A stretch of 64,000 nucleotides of DNA. It comes from Volutella citrinella (taxonomy: Eukaryota > Ascomycota > Sordariomycetes > Hypocreales > Nectriaceae). The DNA lies in the NCBI GenBank assembly GCA_034401135.1, contig JAWZSP010000007.1, positions 682,001 to 746,000 of the forward strand, written 5' to 3'. Both the position numbers and the translations under genes were made by a program. The notes below the pieces were generated by a model. It saw only the letters and a program-made list of their open reading frames with translations, did no database searches and had not been told where the DNA came from. Shown piece by piece: positions 11,981-22,289 of this stretch (its first letter is position 1; each line of letters starts with the position of its first letter).

Positions 11981-12535
11981 GAAGCTACTTTCGCACGGAC
12001 TGGCGGGTTCTTGTATATGACGAAGATTTGCGGTAGCTCTGAGTTATGAATCGCGGATGAATTGACAGACTGTTTCAAACTGCTTTGACACCGCCTATGT
12101 GATGACTGGTGCATATCTGACATTAACATCTACCAGACTCCGCTGTTGGTGTCCTTTTCCAGGTGACAGCAATGAATTCATAGTGGAAGATTAATGTTGT
12201 TATCATCGTCAATTCTCTGGTGTTGGATATCACTGCCAATGCTGTGCCAGCGTACCTAGGACACCAATTCAGACCTCGAGAAGAGTGAAAATTGACTTTG
12301 GCTCTGACTGAGTATTTGGAAGCCATCGTTACATGAGTGGTCGGATTCCCGATTCACAATTCTCTAGCATCATCACATGATAGCCCTTCCAACACGTCTT
12401 GGAAGAGGCTGTAGCATGGGCACCTGGAGCACCATATGTTTCATAAATAGCCAACTCCTACTGTCATATATCTATCACTTTTATTAAGGGATAGGCCAAT
12501 TGCCTCCTTCTCCCGTTCCCTAATTGGTCCAACTC
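11981..12535. other. Convergent 3' region, 555 bp
   Basis: Lies between the 3' ends of two convergent secreted-protein genes. AT-richer than the coding sequence. No element recognised. Confidence 0.5.
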
Positions 12536-13051
12536 CTAGAGTGAGCACGAATGCTGCATGAGGATCCCGTTTGTATTCTTGAAGCCCTTCGTCTTGACCC
12601 TGAACTCGACTGCTGCAGGAGTGAACGGGTCGTTGTGCTTCCACCACGCAAATGTCCAGGGCAAGTAGACGGATCGATCGGGAATAGACGTGGTTCCCGT
12701 GAGGAACTGTCCCTGCCAGTTGCCCCGTTTTGTAGTTCCAGCGCTAAAGATGTTCTTCCCGACATCCTTCTGGACCATGTCGATGAGAAGAAGCTGGAGG
12801 TCCGCTTCATCCGAGTCCTTGAGCTTCTTGCATTCTGTGGGCTTCATGGTCCATACGACGCAGCAAGCCTCGATGTCGGTTTTGCCCTCGATCATTTTCT
12901 TGCAGTCGACATACTTGTAGTCGTAATCTTGGTAGTTTGGGTGGCTGGGGATACTGCCGCAGAGATCGTCAACTGCATTGGCACCCGGGACCATAGCGAG
13001 ACCTGAAAGAAGTCCCCAAAGGGAAATCGATAGAGTGAAGAGCGTAGCCAT
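12536..13051 (-). CDS. Small secreted cysteine-containing protein (effector-like), 171 aa
   Basis: Intronless reading frame. I start at the ATG at 13051 because it opens directly with a signal peptide (MATLFTLSISLWGLLSGLAM...ANA, cleavage near residue 26); the longer ORF from 13132 would put 27 polar residues in front of it. The mature part has six Cys (one early, one in VDCKK, a CC pair, one in TECKK, one in HSCSL near the C-terminus), many Lys/Asp and three Trp close together near residue 135. A TATA-like ATAAATAG on the coding strand lies about 105 bp upstream of the ATG. No known domain recognised; small size, export and Cys content make it a candidate secreted effector or surface protein. 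Confidence 0.78.
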   Translation of the reverse strand: MATLFTLSISLWGLLSGLAMVPGANAVDDLCGSIPSHPNYQDYDYKYVDCKKMIEGKTDIEACCVVWTMKPTECKKLKDSDEADLQLLLIDMVQKDVGKNIFSAGTTKRGNWQGQFLTGTTSIPDRSVYLPWTFAWWKHNDPFTPAAVEFRVKTKGFKNTNGILMQHSCSL

Positions 13052-13727
13052 TGGGTGTAGTGTAATGATATTTTCTTTGGGCGTTGTAACTGGAGGATAA
13101 ATAGAGGGAGAGTGGTTTGAGTTGTTTTTCATGTCTGTGATGTAGGAGAGCGGCTCTATTTATGCGTGATCCAGCGTATCCGCGTATCCAACTCCGGCAT
13201 ACAGATTCCTTGAAACGCGCTGACTTGTATCTCGCTGTAGGATTCCGAATTCTGGAGTATGAGGCCGGAGCGTCGGCTAAGCCTCATCCTTCCTTTCACC
13301 CCACACATCGGGCCAGCGCACGGCGCCGCAGCCTACGTCCGATCATTTTCCTCTTGAAAAGCCGGCCATGGCTGTCATTTGCAAACAGATTTGTTTTGTT
13401 TGCACTCACTCGCAGAAGTGACAAGGGGTCTGGGGTCTGGGGAGTCTGTCACATCCTTGCAGCTGCGTCCTGGTAGCGTGATTTGTGCAAATATTATACT
13501 AAAAATAAGCATGGGTTATGTCGAGCTGAGGCCACAGGCGCATTCGCGACTTTTTCCACTTTGCCAACCCTTGACGGCGGTGCATTCATCGCCACGAGAT
13601 GCAGATGGGGGCCTTGCAAGTATCGAAACACTCTGGAGTCGTATCCGGCCAGAGTCTCTGACATCATCCTCAGCCATCAAGTGCTGAGAACTGCCATACT
13701 GCTCCTTGCGGAGTTTGTTCCGCTTCA
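13052..13727. other. Divergent promoter region, 676 bp
   Basis: Separates the small secreted protein (minus) from the CorA-like gene (plus). Contains a TATA-like element on the minus strand (13156-13164) and one CGGCTAA at 13274-13280. No gene seen. Confidence 0.45.
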
Positions 13728-15075
13728 ATGGAGGGCCTACGCGAGACGGCGCGCCGTCCCTTTGCCAACAGCACGTTTGTCGGCGAGTCCGGGTTCGAGG
13801 TTGTTCAGATGTCGTCTGATGCGCCCTTGAAGACCACTAGCTCAGCCTCTATCGCAGAGGTCGCGAAACTCGCCTCGAGCGCAGCCAACTTCGTCCTCGC
13901 GAGGGTCATCTACGATCGCTCGCTGCCGTGGTTCACGTTCCATGCGACGCAGACCGACTTCACATCCCTCTGGGAAATCATGCACCTGGACCCCTGCGCC
14001 CTTGGGCTCATCGCGCATGATGCCCCTGGCTTCCTCACACTGGACGGGCCGGACCGTGACGACGGCCGTGAACGCGGGTGCTACTATCTGCAGTGCGCCG
14101 TTTACAAGTTCATCTGGTCCTACGACGCGGAATCAGGCACCACCCGAGGCGTCGTACTCACCCTGAGCTCGAGTAGAGGGCCCGTGGCATTCAACGAGCT
14201 CGTGTCGCTGCTCGGCTGCAACATCGACCTCGTCGCCCACCCTCTGCATCTGCCGCTGTCGGCTGCAGCCCAGACGCTCGCTCACCACGAGACAGGACTG
14301 CGGAAGCAGTACAAGATGTGTCGAATCTCCGAGGTTTCCACAGGATTCCGCTCGGAGCGGCTTGATTTCGATGCCAAGGGGGGGCTGGCCGAGGCTTCGG
14401 AGCTCTCGAGGGCGGTTGGCGTCCTCTCACGAGACGTCGAAATGGTGGCGAGGCGCATCAAGCAGTGGAAGGTTGCGATGCGGAGTTTTGAGCAGATGGA
14501 CTCTGAACTCGGCCGGGAGCACTCGAGCATATCCAGGCATAGCGTCTCCAGATCGGTGTCATCAGCAATGGTATTGCTGCACGGGAAGCTGGAGAACCTG
14601 GAGACTGAGCTCAACTACCTACTCGCGCGGGTCTCTATTCAGCAGGTTACGGTATGTGCCACCTGTAGAAACATGGCTAAGGATCCACTGACAGTCCCCC
14701 AGATTTCCCAGCTACTAACACGAAACGATGCCATGGCTAGCATCGATCTAGCCAGAGCGGCCTCAAGGGACAGCGCGTCGATGAAGGTCATTGCCATTGT
14801 GACGGTGAGTTCCAAGTTTGGTCATTCCGTGGGCCCAACGCTAATTCAACTAGATGATATTCCTGCCAGGAACCTTCTTCGCGACTCTCTTCGCTGTGCC
14901 GTCTCTTAAGTGGGATGAAGAGGGCGTCGTGCAGGGCAAGTTCTGGGTGTACTGGGCGTTTACGATACCCGCCACGTTGTTTGTGCTTGCGCTTTGGGCT
15001 CTAACGACGGAGGGGGAGATGGTGTCTAATGTGTTTAAGAGACTGACAGATTTTCTTAAGCGATATTCGGGGTAG
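13728..15075 (+). CDS. CorA-like membrane protein (fungal Mg2+ transporter-like fold)
   Basis: Exons 13728-14651, 14703-14804 and 14854-15075 give 415 aa. Both introns are phase 0; the first is 51 nt with no stop, so retention would insert 17 residues. The soluble N-part (1-300) is alpha/beta with a long helical region near residues 220-310. The C-terminal module reads IAIVT-MIFLPGTFFATLFAVPSLKWD, then a second hydrophobic span FWVYWAFTIPATLFVLALWAL: the two-helix C-terminus of CorA-like fungal proteins, where the canonical GMN motif is usually absent, as here. Membrane localisation is well supported; Mg2+ transport is not. These proteins are numerous in filamentous fungi and often sit near HET genes, as here. 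Confidence 0.82.
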
Positions 15076-15426
15076 ATTCATATTGTAATGAAACAAATCG
15101 CTCATCCAAGTCCTCGACCATGTCAACTCTGCAAGTCAGCATGGCTGTATGGTAACGACTTGCGGGTTATTCGCCATCCGGCGGAAAAATCGAATTGTGT
15201 CTCTTGCCTAGTTGTTGTCTCTGAACACAGTACGAGCACCTATGGATTATTTCAAGCATAAATCATAACCTTGGTTGTGCATGCTGAGCCAAGCCCAAGA
15301 GTGCCTGCGAGGCATTCCAGCTTCAGCATGCTCCACCACGTGGCTGAGCTAGCGAGCGAAAAGATGAGAACTCGCACATTGCTCCTAATCGTCTGCAGTC
15401 TGCACCTTGCAAACCACTTGTCAGCC
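15076..15426. other. Intergenic, 351 bp
   Basis: Between the CorA-like and HET genes on the same strand. An ORF extends upstream of the chosen HET start, but its sequence is not HET-like. Nothing else seen. Confidence 0.4.
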
Positions 15427-17793
15427 ATGACTCTCTGCTCTCTGTGCAGCAATCTCGACTTCGATGTCCTGTCGGGCGACATGCGGGCAACTACGGCCGA
15501 GGGCCTCCAGATGCCCGGCCTCGTCCACCACAGCTCCTTCAAGGAACTCCAGGACTGCGTCCAGGCCACTCGCTGCGAGTTTTGCATTGTCTTGGAAGCT
15601 AGCATGTCCAAGAGGCGCCAACGCGACCCGGAATGGCAGTCGTTCCAGATCTATCTCACGTCGACCCTCGGAACCGCTGCCTTCTTCGCCCGGACTGGGG
15701 GACGGCTGCCGGCCAGCGAGCGGAACAGGCCGAATGGACTCCACGCGATTGGGCTCCCCGCCACTGATGCTTCGGCCTCGGATCCCTTTGAGCGGTACGA
15801 TCACAGCAGACAAGCCATGTTTGGCCATTTTCACATGTATCAGAAAAGGACAAGGGCTGAAGTTGAGTTTGATAAGTAAGCGCCTGTGCTCAAACACCAG
15901 GTCCTCCAGCATGCTAATTCTTCGCAGGGATCTGAACGGGCCACTATTATTCTCGCCCATGACGTCCACGCTCACAGACCTGTTCACTGGCTCCGAGGAG
16001 ACTCTGACTCTGGCAAAGGCGTGGCTGTCTAGATGTCTGCGGCAGTCCGCATCGGAAGCCACGGGCCAACAATCCTGTTTTCGTCCCACACGGACGATTG
16101 ATGTTGGCCCGCCAGACGGAAGTGTCGAACCAAAGCTGGTCGTACATTCACCACAAGATGCTCTCAAACCGCTCGAGTGGGTTACCTTGAGCCATCGCTG
16201 GGGAGGCAGCTCTCCACTATCGACGGCGAGCAACACTATCAACCAACATCTCCAGGGCATCCCGCTGCAGTCGCTCCCAAAGACCTTTGCCGACGCCGTG
16301 ACTCTTACCCAGGCCTTCGGATATCGCCACCTGTGGATCGACTCCCTGTGCATCATCCAGGGCTCCGCTGCAGACTGGGAGGCAGAGGCGGCCCGCATGA
16401 AGGACGTGTATCGGGGCGCCGTCTTGAATATTGCGGCCTCGAGTTCAAAGGACTGCCACTCCGGAATCTTCAACCACGTGGAAGAAGAGTTTAAGACGAT
16501 AAAAATGCCCTTGCGGAGTTCCATGTGGGCTATTGACGACTTCTTTTACGTCCGCAGCAACAAGCTCCGGGAGGACGTCTTCCGCCTGGGTGCGCCGCTC
16601 GCCGCCAACGACAACTTCTTGGGCTCTCGGGGTTGGGTCTTGCAGGAGATGCTCCTTTCACCCAGGAGCCTGCACTTCTCCAAAAGCGAGATTTCCTGGG
16701 AGTGCGGGCCCTGCGTCAGGAGGAGCAGCATGATGGGGCCCGTGGTCACCAGGCACGAATTCGCGTCTGGCGAGGAAGATTCCCAGCACACCGTCTCTTA
16801 CAAGATGGCCATACCAGAGGTCTTGCGGGACGGCGACTACTCTGCGGACGGCCCTGGGCCGGTGCCGGCTCTCAGCCAAGCCGACAGGCTCGCTTGTCAG
16901 GCCGCCTGGGCCAGGATAGCTGAAAACTATTCTTCCAGGGCTCTGACCGTGCAGTCTGACGCCTTGCCTGCACTGGCTGGCATTGCGAACCTATTCCAGC
17001 GCCGCCTTCAGGACTCCTACCTGTGTGGGCATTTTTCAGGCAACCTGCTGGAATCACTTGTATGGCGGAGTGTCCCTCCCGGGATCCGGATGAGCGGCGC
17101 TATCCGGTCCCGCCATGCGCTCAAGGGGAGACGTGATGCCCCCGAGCTGCCGTCTTGGAGCTGGATGTCCGTCCTGGACAAGATCGAGTTCCGAGTGTTC
17201 AACACCCGGGGGACGGCAGGGTCGCTTGTTGGATCCAATTCTGCCACGATCCTCAGTTGCGAAACATTTATTCATCCAGGAACCCCGGCGCCACCAGAAC
17301 ATACAATGCGCATTAGTGGAGGCTGTCTACGTGTCAATGCACATGTATCCGAGGTGAAATCCCTCTCACAGGCTTCATATGCCGGTATCCTGAGTGGCCC
17401 GGCCAGCCATATCGATGACGACTATGACACTACAGCGGGAAGACGACCACTTGGCCAGATGTATGTCGAGAAGCAGGATGGAGAGTTGGTCGACAGTATA
17501 TATCGCTACTCATTCGACGGAGAGCTAGGAGAGTCTGGCAATTTTCGTGTCATCCACCTCGCACTTGGAAACGGTTCAGGTATTCAGGCGGGCTCAGCAA
17601 GGAGTTGCACAGCACAGATTTTGACATTTGCGGCTTGGTTGTCGAGCAGGATGGAAATGACCCGTCTCTGTATCGAAGAGTTGGCCTCACGTGGATTAAC
17701 CATGAGTTTAGGAACGAGGTGAGCCCTGATGTGATTGAGTCGCTGGAGGACTTTGCTCTGGCGTGGCCGAGAACGGAGGTTACCATTGTCTGA
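15427..17793 (+). CDS. HET-domain (heterokaryon incompatibility) protein
   Basis: Exons 15427-15875, 15928-17579 and probably 17618-17793 give 758 aa. Start MTLCSLCSNLDF matches the usual Cys-containing N-terminus. All HET blocks are present: WVTLSHRWGG, then LPKTFADAVTLTQAFGYRHLWIDSLCI in two overlapping stretches, DVYRGAVLNIAASS, and RGWVLQEMLLSPRSLHF. HET proteins act in non-self recognition and can trigger cell death on allelic mismatch. The C-terminus DICGLVVEQDG..YRRVGL lies in another frame from the main exon. It is reached by a 38-nt intron (17580-17617), a 44-nt one (17574-17617), or a frameshift. If none is used the protein ends at 17722 with an atypical tail. The 3' border is therefore uncertain. 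Confidence 0.85.
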
Positions 17794-17911
17794 GCAGCAG
17801 CGTTGAAGCATGCCGCTCTCTAATAAGCCTACCATTGAGGCTGTATATGCACTCCTTCACATACTCTCAGTTGCCTCTTCTACCGCTTCTGGCGACCACG
17901 GAGAGATAGAC

Positions 17912-18869
17912 CTATCGATAATACAAGTTGGTCACATTTTGGAACACCTCTTGTTCCTGCGGCTGAAATTTCTCAACCAGCCCCGTCTGCACCGAGTCTA
18001 GCAACAAGGCCTCTTCAATCTCAACATACCGACCATGGACGGAATAAATCAGCTGGCCCTGCCTCTTCTCATCAGCCATCAACAATGCTGCAGATCTGGC
18101 AGGCACCTCGGGTCCCTGTGCCTCTGCGCCAATGCCGGTAGCCGCCGCCTGAGACACGAGACCAGTCAGGGTCCAGTTTGGCGAGATGCCGTTGACGCGA
18201 ATAGAGGGGTATTGGGAGATGAGGTTCGGTGCGAGTCCTCGGATGATGCCCAGCACGCCATGCTTGGACACAGCTGTCAACCTGTGTGAGCAGTAGTCTA
18301 CTAGGGGTTTTGAGTGCATTAGACGTACTGTAGTCCGTGAAGGGAAACTGCTGGAAGCTGGATGCCGAGGCAGTCAGGGTGATGCTTCCTTTGCCTTGTT
18401 TCTTGAGGTAATGCAGCCCTAGGAGCGTGGTGTTGATGGAGCCTTTGAGGTTGACGTCGATTACCTTCAAGTCAGGCTCAACGAGTGAATCTCCATCCTC
18501 GACGAGATCCTCGATGAATGTGGCCCTCCCGGCAATGCCTGCGTTGACAAATACATGGTCAACCTTTTGGTGCAGCTGATAAGCCAGCTTGAATAGGCCT
18601 TCGACGCTCTGCCAGGAGGTGATGTCGGTCTGATGAAAGGCAACGTTTGGGTCATCAATGGTCAAGGGCGTGAGGTCTCCAGCAACAACCTTGGCACCTG
18701 TTTCCAGCAGCAACTTGACGGTTGCCAGTCCAATGCCTGACGATGCGCCTTGTCATGGGGAGAATCGTCAGCTCTGGCTATTAGGGAAGTGGCACGACTC
18801 ACCTGTAACGACGACGACGCTTCCCCGCAGGGGCTCGAGGTCTTGATTGTGGATCTGAAACTCTGCCAT
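17912..18869 (-). CDS. Short-chain dehydrogenase/reductase (15-PGDH-like)
   Basis: Exons 18869-18803, 18748-18329 and 18273-17912 (introns 54 and 55 nt) give 282 aa. Splicing rebuilds VVVVTGASSGIGLAT (TGxxxGxG cofactor loop) across intron 1 and DYTVSKHGVLGI (YxxxK active site) across intron 2. Other SDR marks: acidic residue after beta-2 (AGDLTPLT, suggesting NAD preference), DITSW adenine-ring Asp, NAGIAG and the catalytic Ser in LTASASSF. Single-domain classical SDR; substrate unknown. It converges with the HET gene, with 118 bp between stops. Confidence 0.88.
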
Positions 18870-19471
18870 TGTGAATTGCAATGTTAATTGTTCAGTCAGT
18901 GGAGTGTCTCTTGTGTTATGGCTGTAGTTACTCGGCACAATATGCGGAGAAGGAGAAATTAGCCGACTGGGACTGTCTCACATCCCCGGGATCAGTGCGG
19001 GGGCGGGCGCATCATGGGATCACCCCGCTGTTTCTTGGTTTAAGCAAGTGTGGGCGGAGCAGAGATTCATTCGCATTGTTGCGGTTCCCAATCGGCGCGG
19101 GCATTCTTCTGTGTCTATCACTGTTGATGATTAGAAGATTGCAGAAGGAGCCTCTTTACTACAGTATGGATGTATTGGATAGCATTCTGTGGAGGGCAAA
19201 TGAGCCCTGCTGTAGAAGCATTGGCAGCTTATACTGACTGAAGAGGCGATGGTGGATAGGATTCTCACATCGCTTACGCTCCCTCTTAAATCCCTTGGTA
19301 TTAACCAGGGTTCTCACAACTCGAGACATGGCCCTGTCTTGACCCCCTGTGAGCAATGGCTCAATGAGGCAGTAATTAGCCGCTGGGCCACAAGTAGAGT
19401 CAACAGTTGTCTCCCGCCACATGCGACAGCTTCTCCCCTCACGACACCATCACGCATCTCAACTCCACGCC
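18870..19471. other. Divergent promoter region, 602 bp
   Basis: Between the SDR (minus) and the GPI-anchored protein gene (plus). No element beyond presumed promoters. Confidence 0.4.
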
Positions 19472-20227
19472 ATGGCTGCCGCTGCCCCCATCACAGCCGC
19501 GCCGACGGCCTCCGTCCTGCCATTCTTCCTCCCCGACGACCCCCTGCCGCCGTCGCTCGAAGCCTCCGTCCTGTCCGTCACCAGCGTCGGGTCTTCCCCC
19601 CCAGACGAGGTCTACACTCTCGTCGTCGAATGCCCGTCCGAGTCCAACGACGCCAACCGCGCATGCAGTTCGGGTGGGCGCTACCCGCAGACGGTGTGGC
19701 ACACGCAGGGCTCGCTGTTTGGCGGCAACAACCCGACGGCGACATGGTGGTGCAACCTGGCGAGCGGCGCGTCCGTGGTCAACAGCGTCACGTCGACGTT
19801 TGGCGCGTCGTGCGTGTGGACGCGGGACAAGGCCGTGGCGACGCAGCAGATCGACAAGTGCTACCTTGCCGCGCATTCGGTGCCCGTGAGCGTCATTGAC
19901 GGCGCCGACAAGCTGGGCCGCGGCAAGTTTCTGAGGTGGGCGACCTTTGGCGACGTGGAAGGCTATGCGTCGTTTACGAGCTCCGTCCTCGACTCGATGG
20001 GCTGCCCGGCCTCGACCACGACGGCTGGGGCCGGTGCCAAGACTGGAGATGCTTCCGTGACGCCGACGCCGACGACATCCGGCGAGGGTGAGGGTGCGCG
20101 CAAGAGCCAGAACGCGGCGGCGACCACGACCAGTGCGAAACCCAATGCGGGCGCAAGGGGGCAGGACAGGCTGATGTGGGCGGTTGCGCTTGGGGCCACG
20201 GCTGTTTCGCTGTTGTCGTTGGCGTAG
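19472..20227 (+). CDS. GPI-anchored cell-surface protein, Ser/Thr-rich
   Basis: Single-exon frame, 251 aa from the ATG at 19472 (an in-frame ATG at 19421 would add 17 residues). The N-terminal part (ASVLPFFLPDDPLPPSLEASVLSV..VYTLVVECP) resembles a common family of fungal GPI-anchored proteins with a conserved Cys-containing head. Cys pairs are seen in VECP, RACSS, WWCN and GASCVW. The C-terminal third is Ala/Thr/Gly/Ser-rich, a probable O-glycosylated stalk, and ends in a hydrophobic stretch (MWAVALGATAVSLLSLA) suited to GPI addition. A clear N-terminal signal peptide is not obvious from either ATG, so the true start may lie in an unseen upstream exon. Predicted at plasma membrane/cell wall, function unknown. 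Confidence 0.72.
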   Translation: MAAAAPITAAPTASVLPFFLPDDPLPPSLEASVLSVTSVGSSPPDEVYTLVVECPSESNDANRACSSGGRYPQTVWHTQGSLFGGNNPTATWWCNLASGASVVNSVTSTFGASCVWTRDKAVATQQIDKCYLAAHSVPVSVIDGADKLGRGKFLRWATFGDVEGYASFTSSVLDSMGCPASTTTAGAGAKTGDASVTPTPTTSGEGEGARKSQNAAATTTSAKPNAGARGQDRLMWAVALGATAVSLLSLA

Positions 20228-20463
20228 TGTATCGCCATAAGATGAAGAGCGGGCTAGTAACCTCGTAGTTGGTGCTGTCTATGTAAATATGGAGGGACAT
20301 CGCTCAGCTTCTCAATGGGCAGACGGGGTCGTAATATTAATGTATTATACTCACTTCTTCATCCTGTGTTAGCAATGCTACCGTGTGCAGCTATGCAAAA
20401 AGCATCGCAAGACGACTATATAGCAGGGCAGATACAAGATGGTAGTCGGCAACTATGCTGCTC

Positions 20464-21813
20464 TCAACTACCAACAACCTGCCTGCCATTGACCCAAACT
20501 CGCGAGATATTCCTGTCGTCGCCCGTCATGGCAAACTTCTCAAAAACAACCCGCAGCGAATCGTCCTCCTCCCGGGGCGTCATAGCCGACTGCAGCCCCG
20601 TCGTGGTGGACACCCACACAGCGTCAAACTGCTTGCCAACCTCAAGGCTGCCGACCTGTTCATCCAGGCACAGCACGCCGGCGCCACCCAGCGTGGCCAG
20701 GAAGAAGACCTCGTCGAGCGAGAGGGCCTTGTCGGCGCCCCCCGAGAGCACCTCCCGCGCGTTGGAGGCAATCAGGGCCTGGCGCATCACGGCCAGCATC
20801 TGCGACGCCCAGCCGCCGCCGCTGTCGGTGCCCAGGCCGACCTTGATGCCGCGCCGCAGGTAGTCCCGCACGGGGGCCACCATGAAGCCGCCGCCGACCG
20901 TCATGTTGGCGATGGGGCAGTGCGCGACGCCGCACTCCAGCTGCCGCAGCCGGTCCTTGTCGTAGTCCGTCATGATGGTGCAGTGCGCGAGGATGGACCG
21001 TCGGCCCAGCAGGCCGTAGCTCTCGTACAGGTCCGCCTCTGATGTAAATTCCGGGAACAGGGTCCGCGTGAACTCAATCTCCTGCTGGGCCTCATTGAAG
21101 TGCGTCTGCATGGCCAGCGAGGCGTCGTCGGCGAGCAGCTTCCCAAGACCGGTGAGCAGCTCGGGCGTGCAGCAGATGGCGAAGCGCGGAGTCACGACGG
21201 GCTTGACGAGGGCCGTCTCGCTGTCTGCGCAGCCCGGCAGGCCGCGGATGTGGTGGATGCAGTCGCTCGTCTCCCGCAGCGAGTCCGCCGCGCTGGCGTC
21301 CTGGAGATAGTCTGGGGCGTTGCGGTCCATGTTGCATTTGCCGACGAACGCGCGCTGGCCCTTGGCGACGCACGTCTCGGCCAGCACCCGCGTCGCCTCG
21401 GCGTGTCGAGAGCTGTAGTAGGACGCCGTGGTGATGCCCTGGCGCAGGAAGTCGTCGACCATGTGCTCGTAGACGCCCGCCGCGTAGGATGTGTCTGCGA
21501 AGCGCGCTTCAAAGGGAAAGGTGACCTGGTCCAGCCAGTCGAGGATGTGCAGGCCCTGCCCAAGCCCTCGCATCGGCCACTGCGGGGCGTGATTGTGCGT
21601 GTCGACGAAGCCCGGCATCAGAAAGTCGCCGTGAGGGAGAACGTGAGTCTGAGCATCGTCGGGGATTGCTCCCGGTGGCACTTGGTCGGGCGACTTGTAG
21701 ACGGCTGTGATGCGGTCGTCTGTCACCACAAGGACGGCATTTTCGTGCATGCCAATGGTCTGGGCGTCGGTGGAGGACACAATGGCGCCCTTGAAGACGA
21801 GAGTTTTGGCCAT
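20464..21813 (-). CDS. Guanine deaminase-type amidohydrolase
   Basis: Intronless, 449 aa, normal length for guanine deaminases. Metal-dependent hydrolase motifs in order: PGFVDTHNHAPQ (HxH after beta-1, with the PQ typical of guanine deaminase), RGLGQG, CNMDRNAP, MQTHFNEAQQE (His of beta-5), ILAHC (His of beta-6) and VGLGTDSGGG (metal Asp of beta-8). The C-terminal VGSLEVGKQFDAVWV is the conserved return to the small beta-sandwich domain. Predicted cytosolic, deaminating guanine to xanthine in purine salvage/nitrogen use. The THFNE box differs from the usual TH.SE form, so a related substrate cannot be excluded. It is divergent from a Zn2Cys6 regulator 476 bp away, which may control it. Confidence 0.85.
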   Translation of the reverse strand: MAKTLVFKGAIVSSTDAQTIGMHENAVLVVTDDRITAVYKSPDQVPPGAIPDDAQTHVLPHGDFLMPGFVDTHNHAPQWPMRGLGQGLHILDWLDQVTFPFEARFADTSYAAGVYEHMVDDFLRQGITTASYYSSRHAEATRVLAETCVAKGQRAFVGKCNMDRNAPDYLQDASAADSLRETSDCIHHIRGLPGCADSETALVKPVVTPRFAICCTPELLTGLGKLLADDASLAMQTHFNEAQQEIEFTRTLFPEFTSEADLYESYGLLGRRSILAHCTIMTDYDKDRLRQLECGVAHCPIANMTVGGGFMVAPVRDYLRRGIKVGLGTDSGGGWASQMLAVMRQALIASNAREVLSGGADKALSLDEVFFLATLGGAGVLCLDEQVGSLEVGKQFDAVWVSTTTGLQSAMTPREEDDSLRVVFEKFAMTGDDRNISRVWVNGRQVVGS

Positions 21814-22289
21814 ATTGCATGCAGAATGATGGTATCTGCAGAATGAAGCAATTCCCGAGTCAACTCGTTCGCATGACAGAAGATGGTCCCGGGGCTGAGG
21901 CAGGGATGCGACGGAATGTCCCTTTGACGCTACAGGGCCAGAAAACGCAAACCAGCGTCGGCAGCTGGCGAAGTCCGGGGCCGCTGTGCAATGTCTCTTG
22001 TATTAGTGGACGGGAGGCTTTGTCTCGGGTGGCCTCGGGCGAGTTTAGTGAGTAATGCTCCTGCTGGGGGGAGTTGACTGGTGGTGGAGTTTAGCTTGTC
22101 TCGGCCCAGTTCGGGTCAGTAGACGCGATAAGAACCTGACTCAACACAACCACCCCAGGCAATTACGGGCACATCCGTTTCGCTCCCTTGTTCCCCGATC
22201 TGCGGGGCAGAGATTGCCGAGCAGCGCTGTCGGGGCGTCCACACAAGGGCTTGAGTTGCCAATCCATTCATCGCGCTGCGTCACACACC
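21814..22289. other. Divergent promoter between guanine deaminase and Zn2Cys6 regulator, 476 bp
   Basis: Shared upstream region of two head-to-head genes. No clear repeated motif found by eye. Confidence 0.4.

Noticed and set aside
15421..16524. 367-aa minus-strand ORF
   Set aside because: Antisense to the HET domain.
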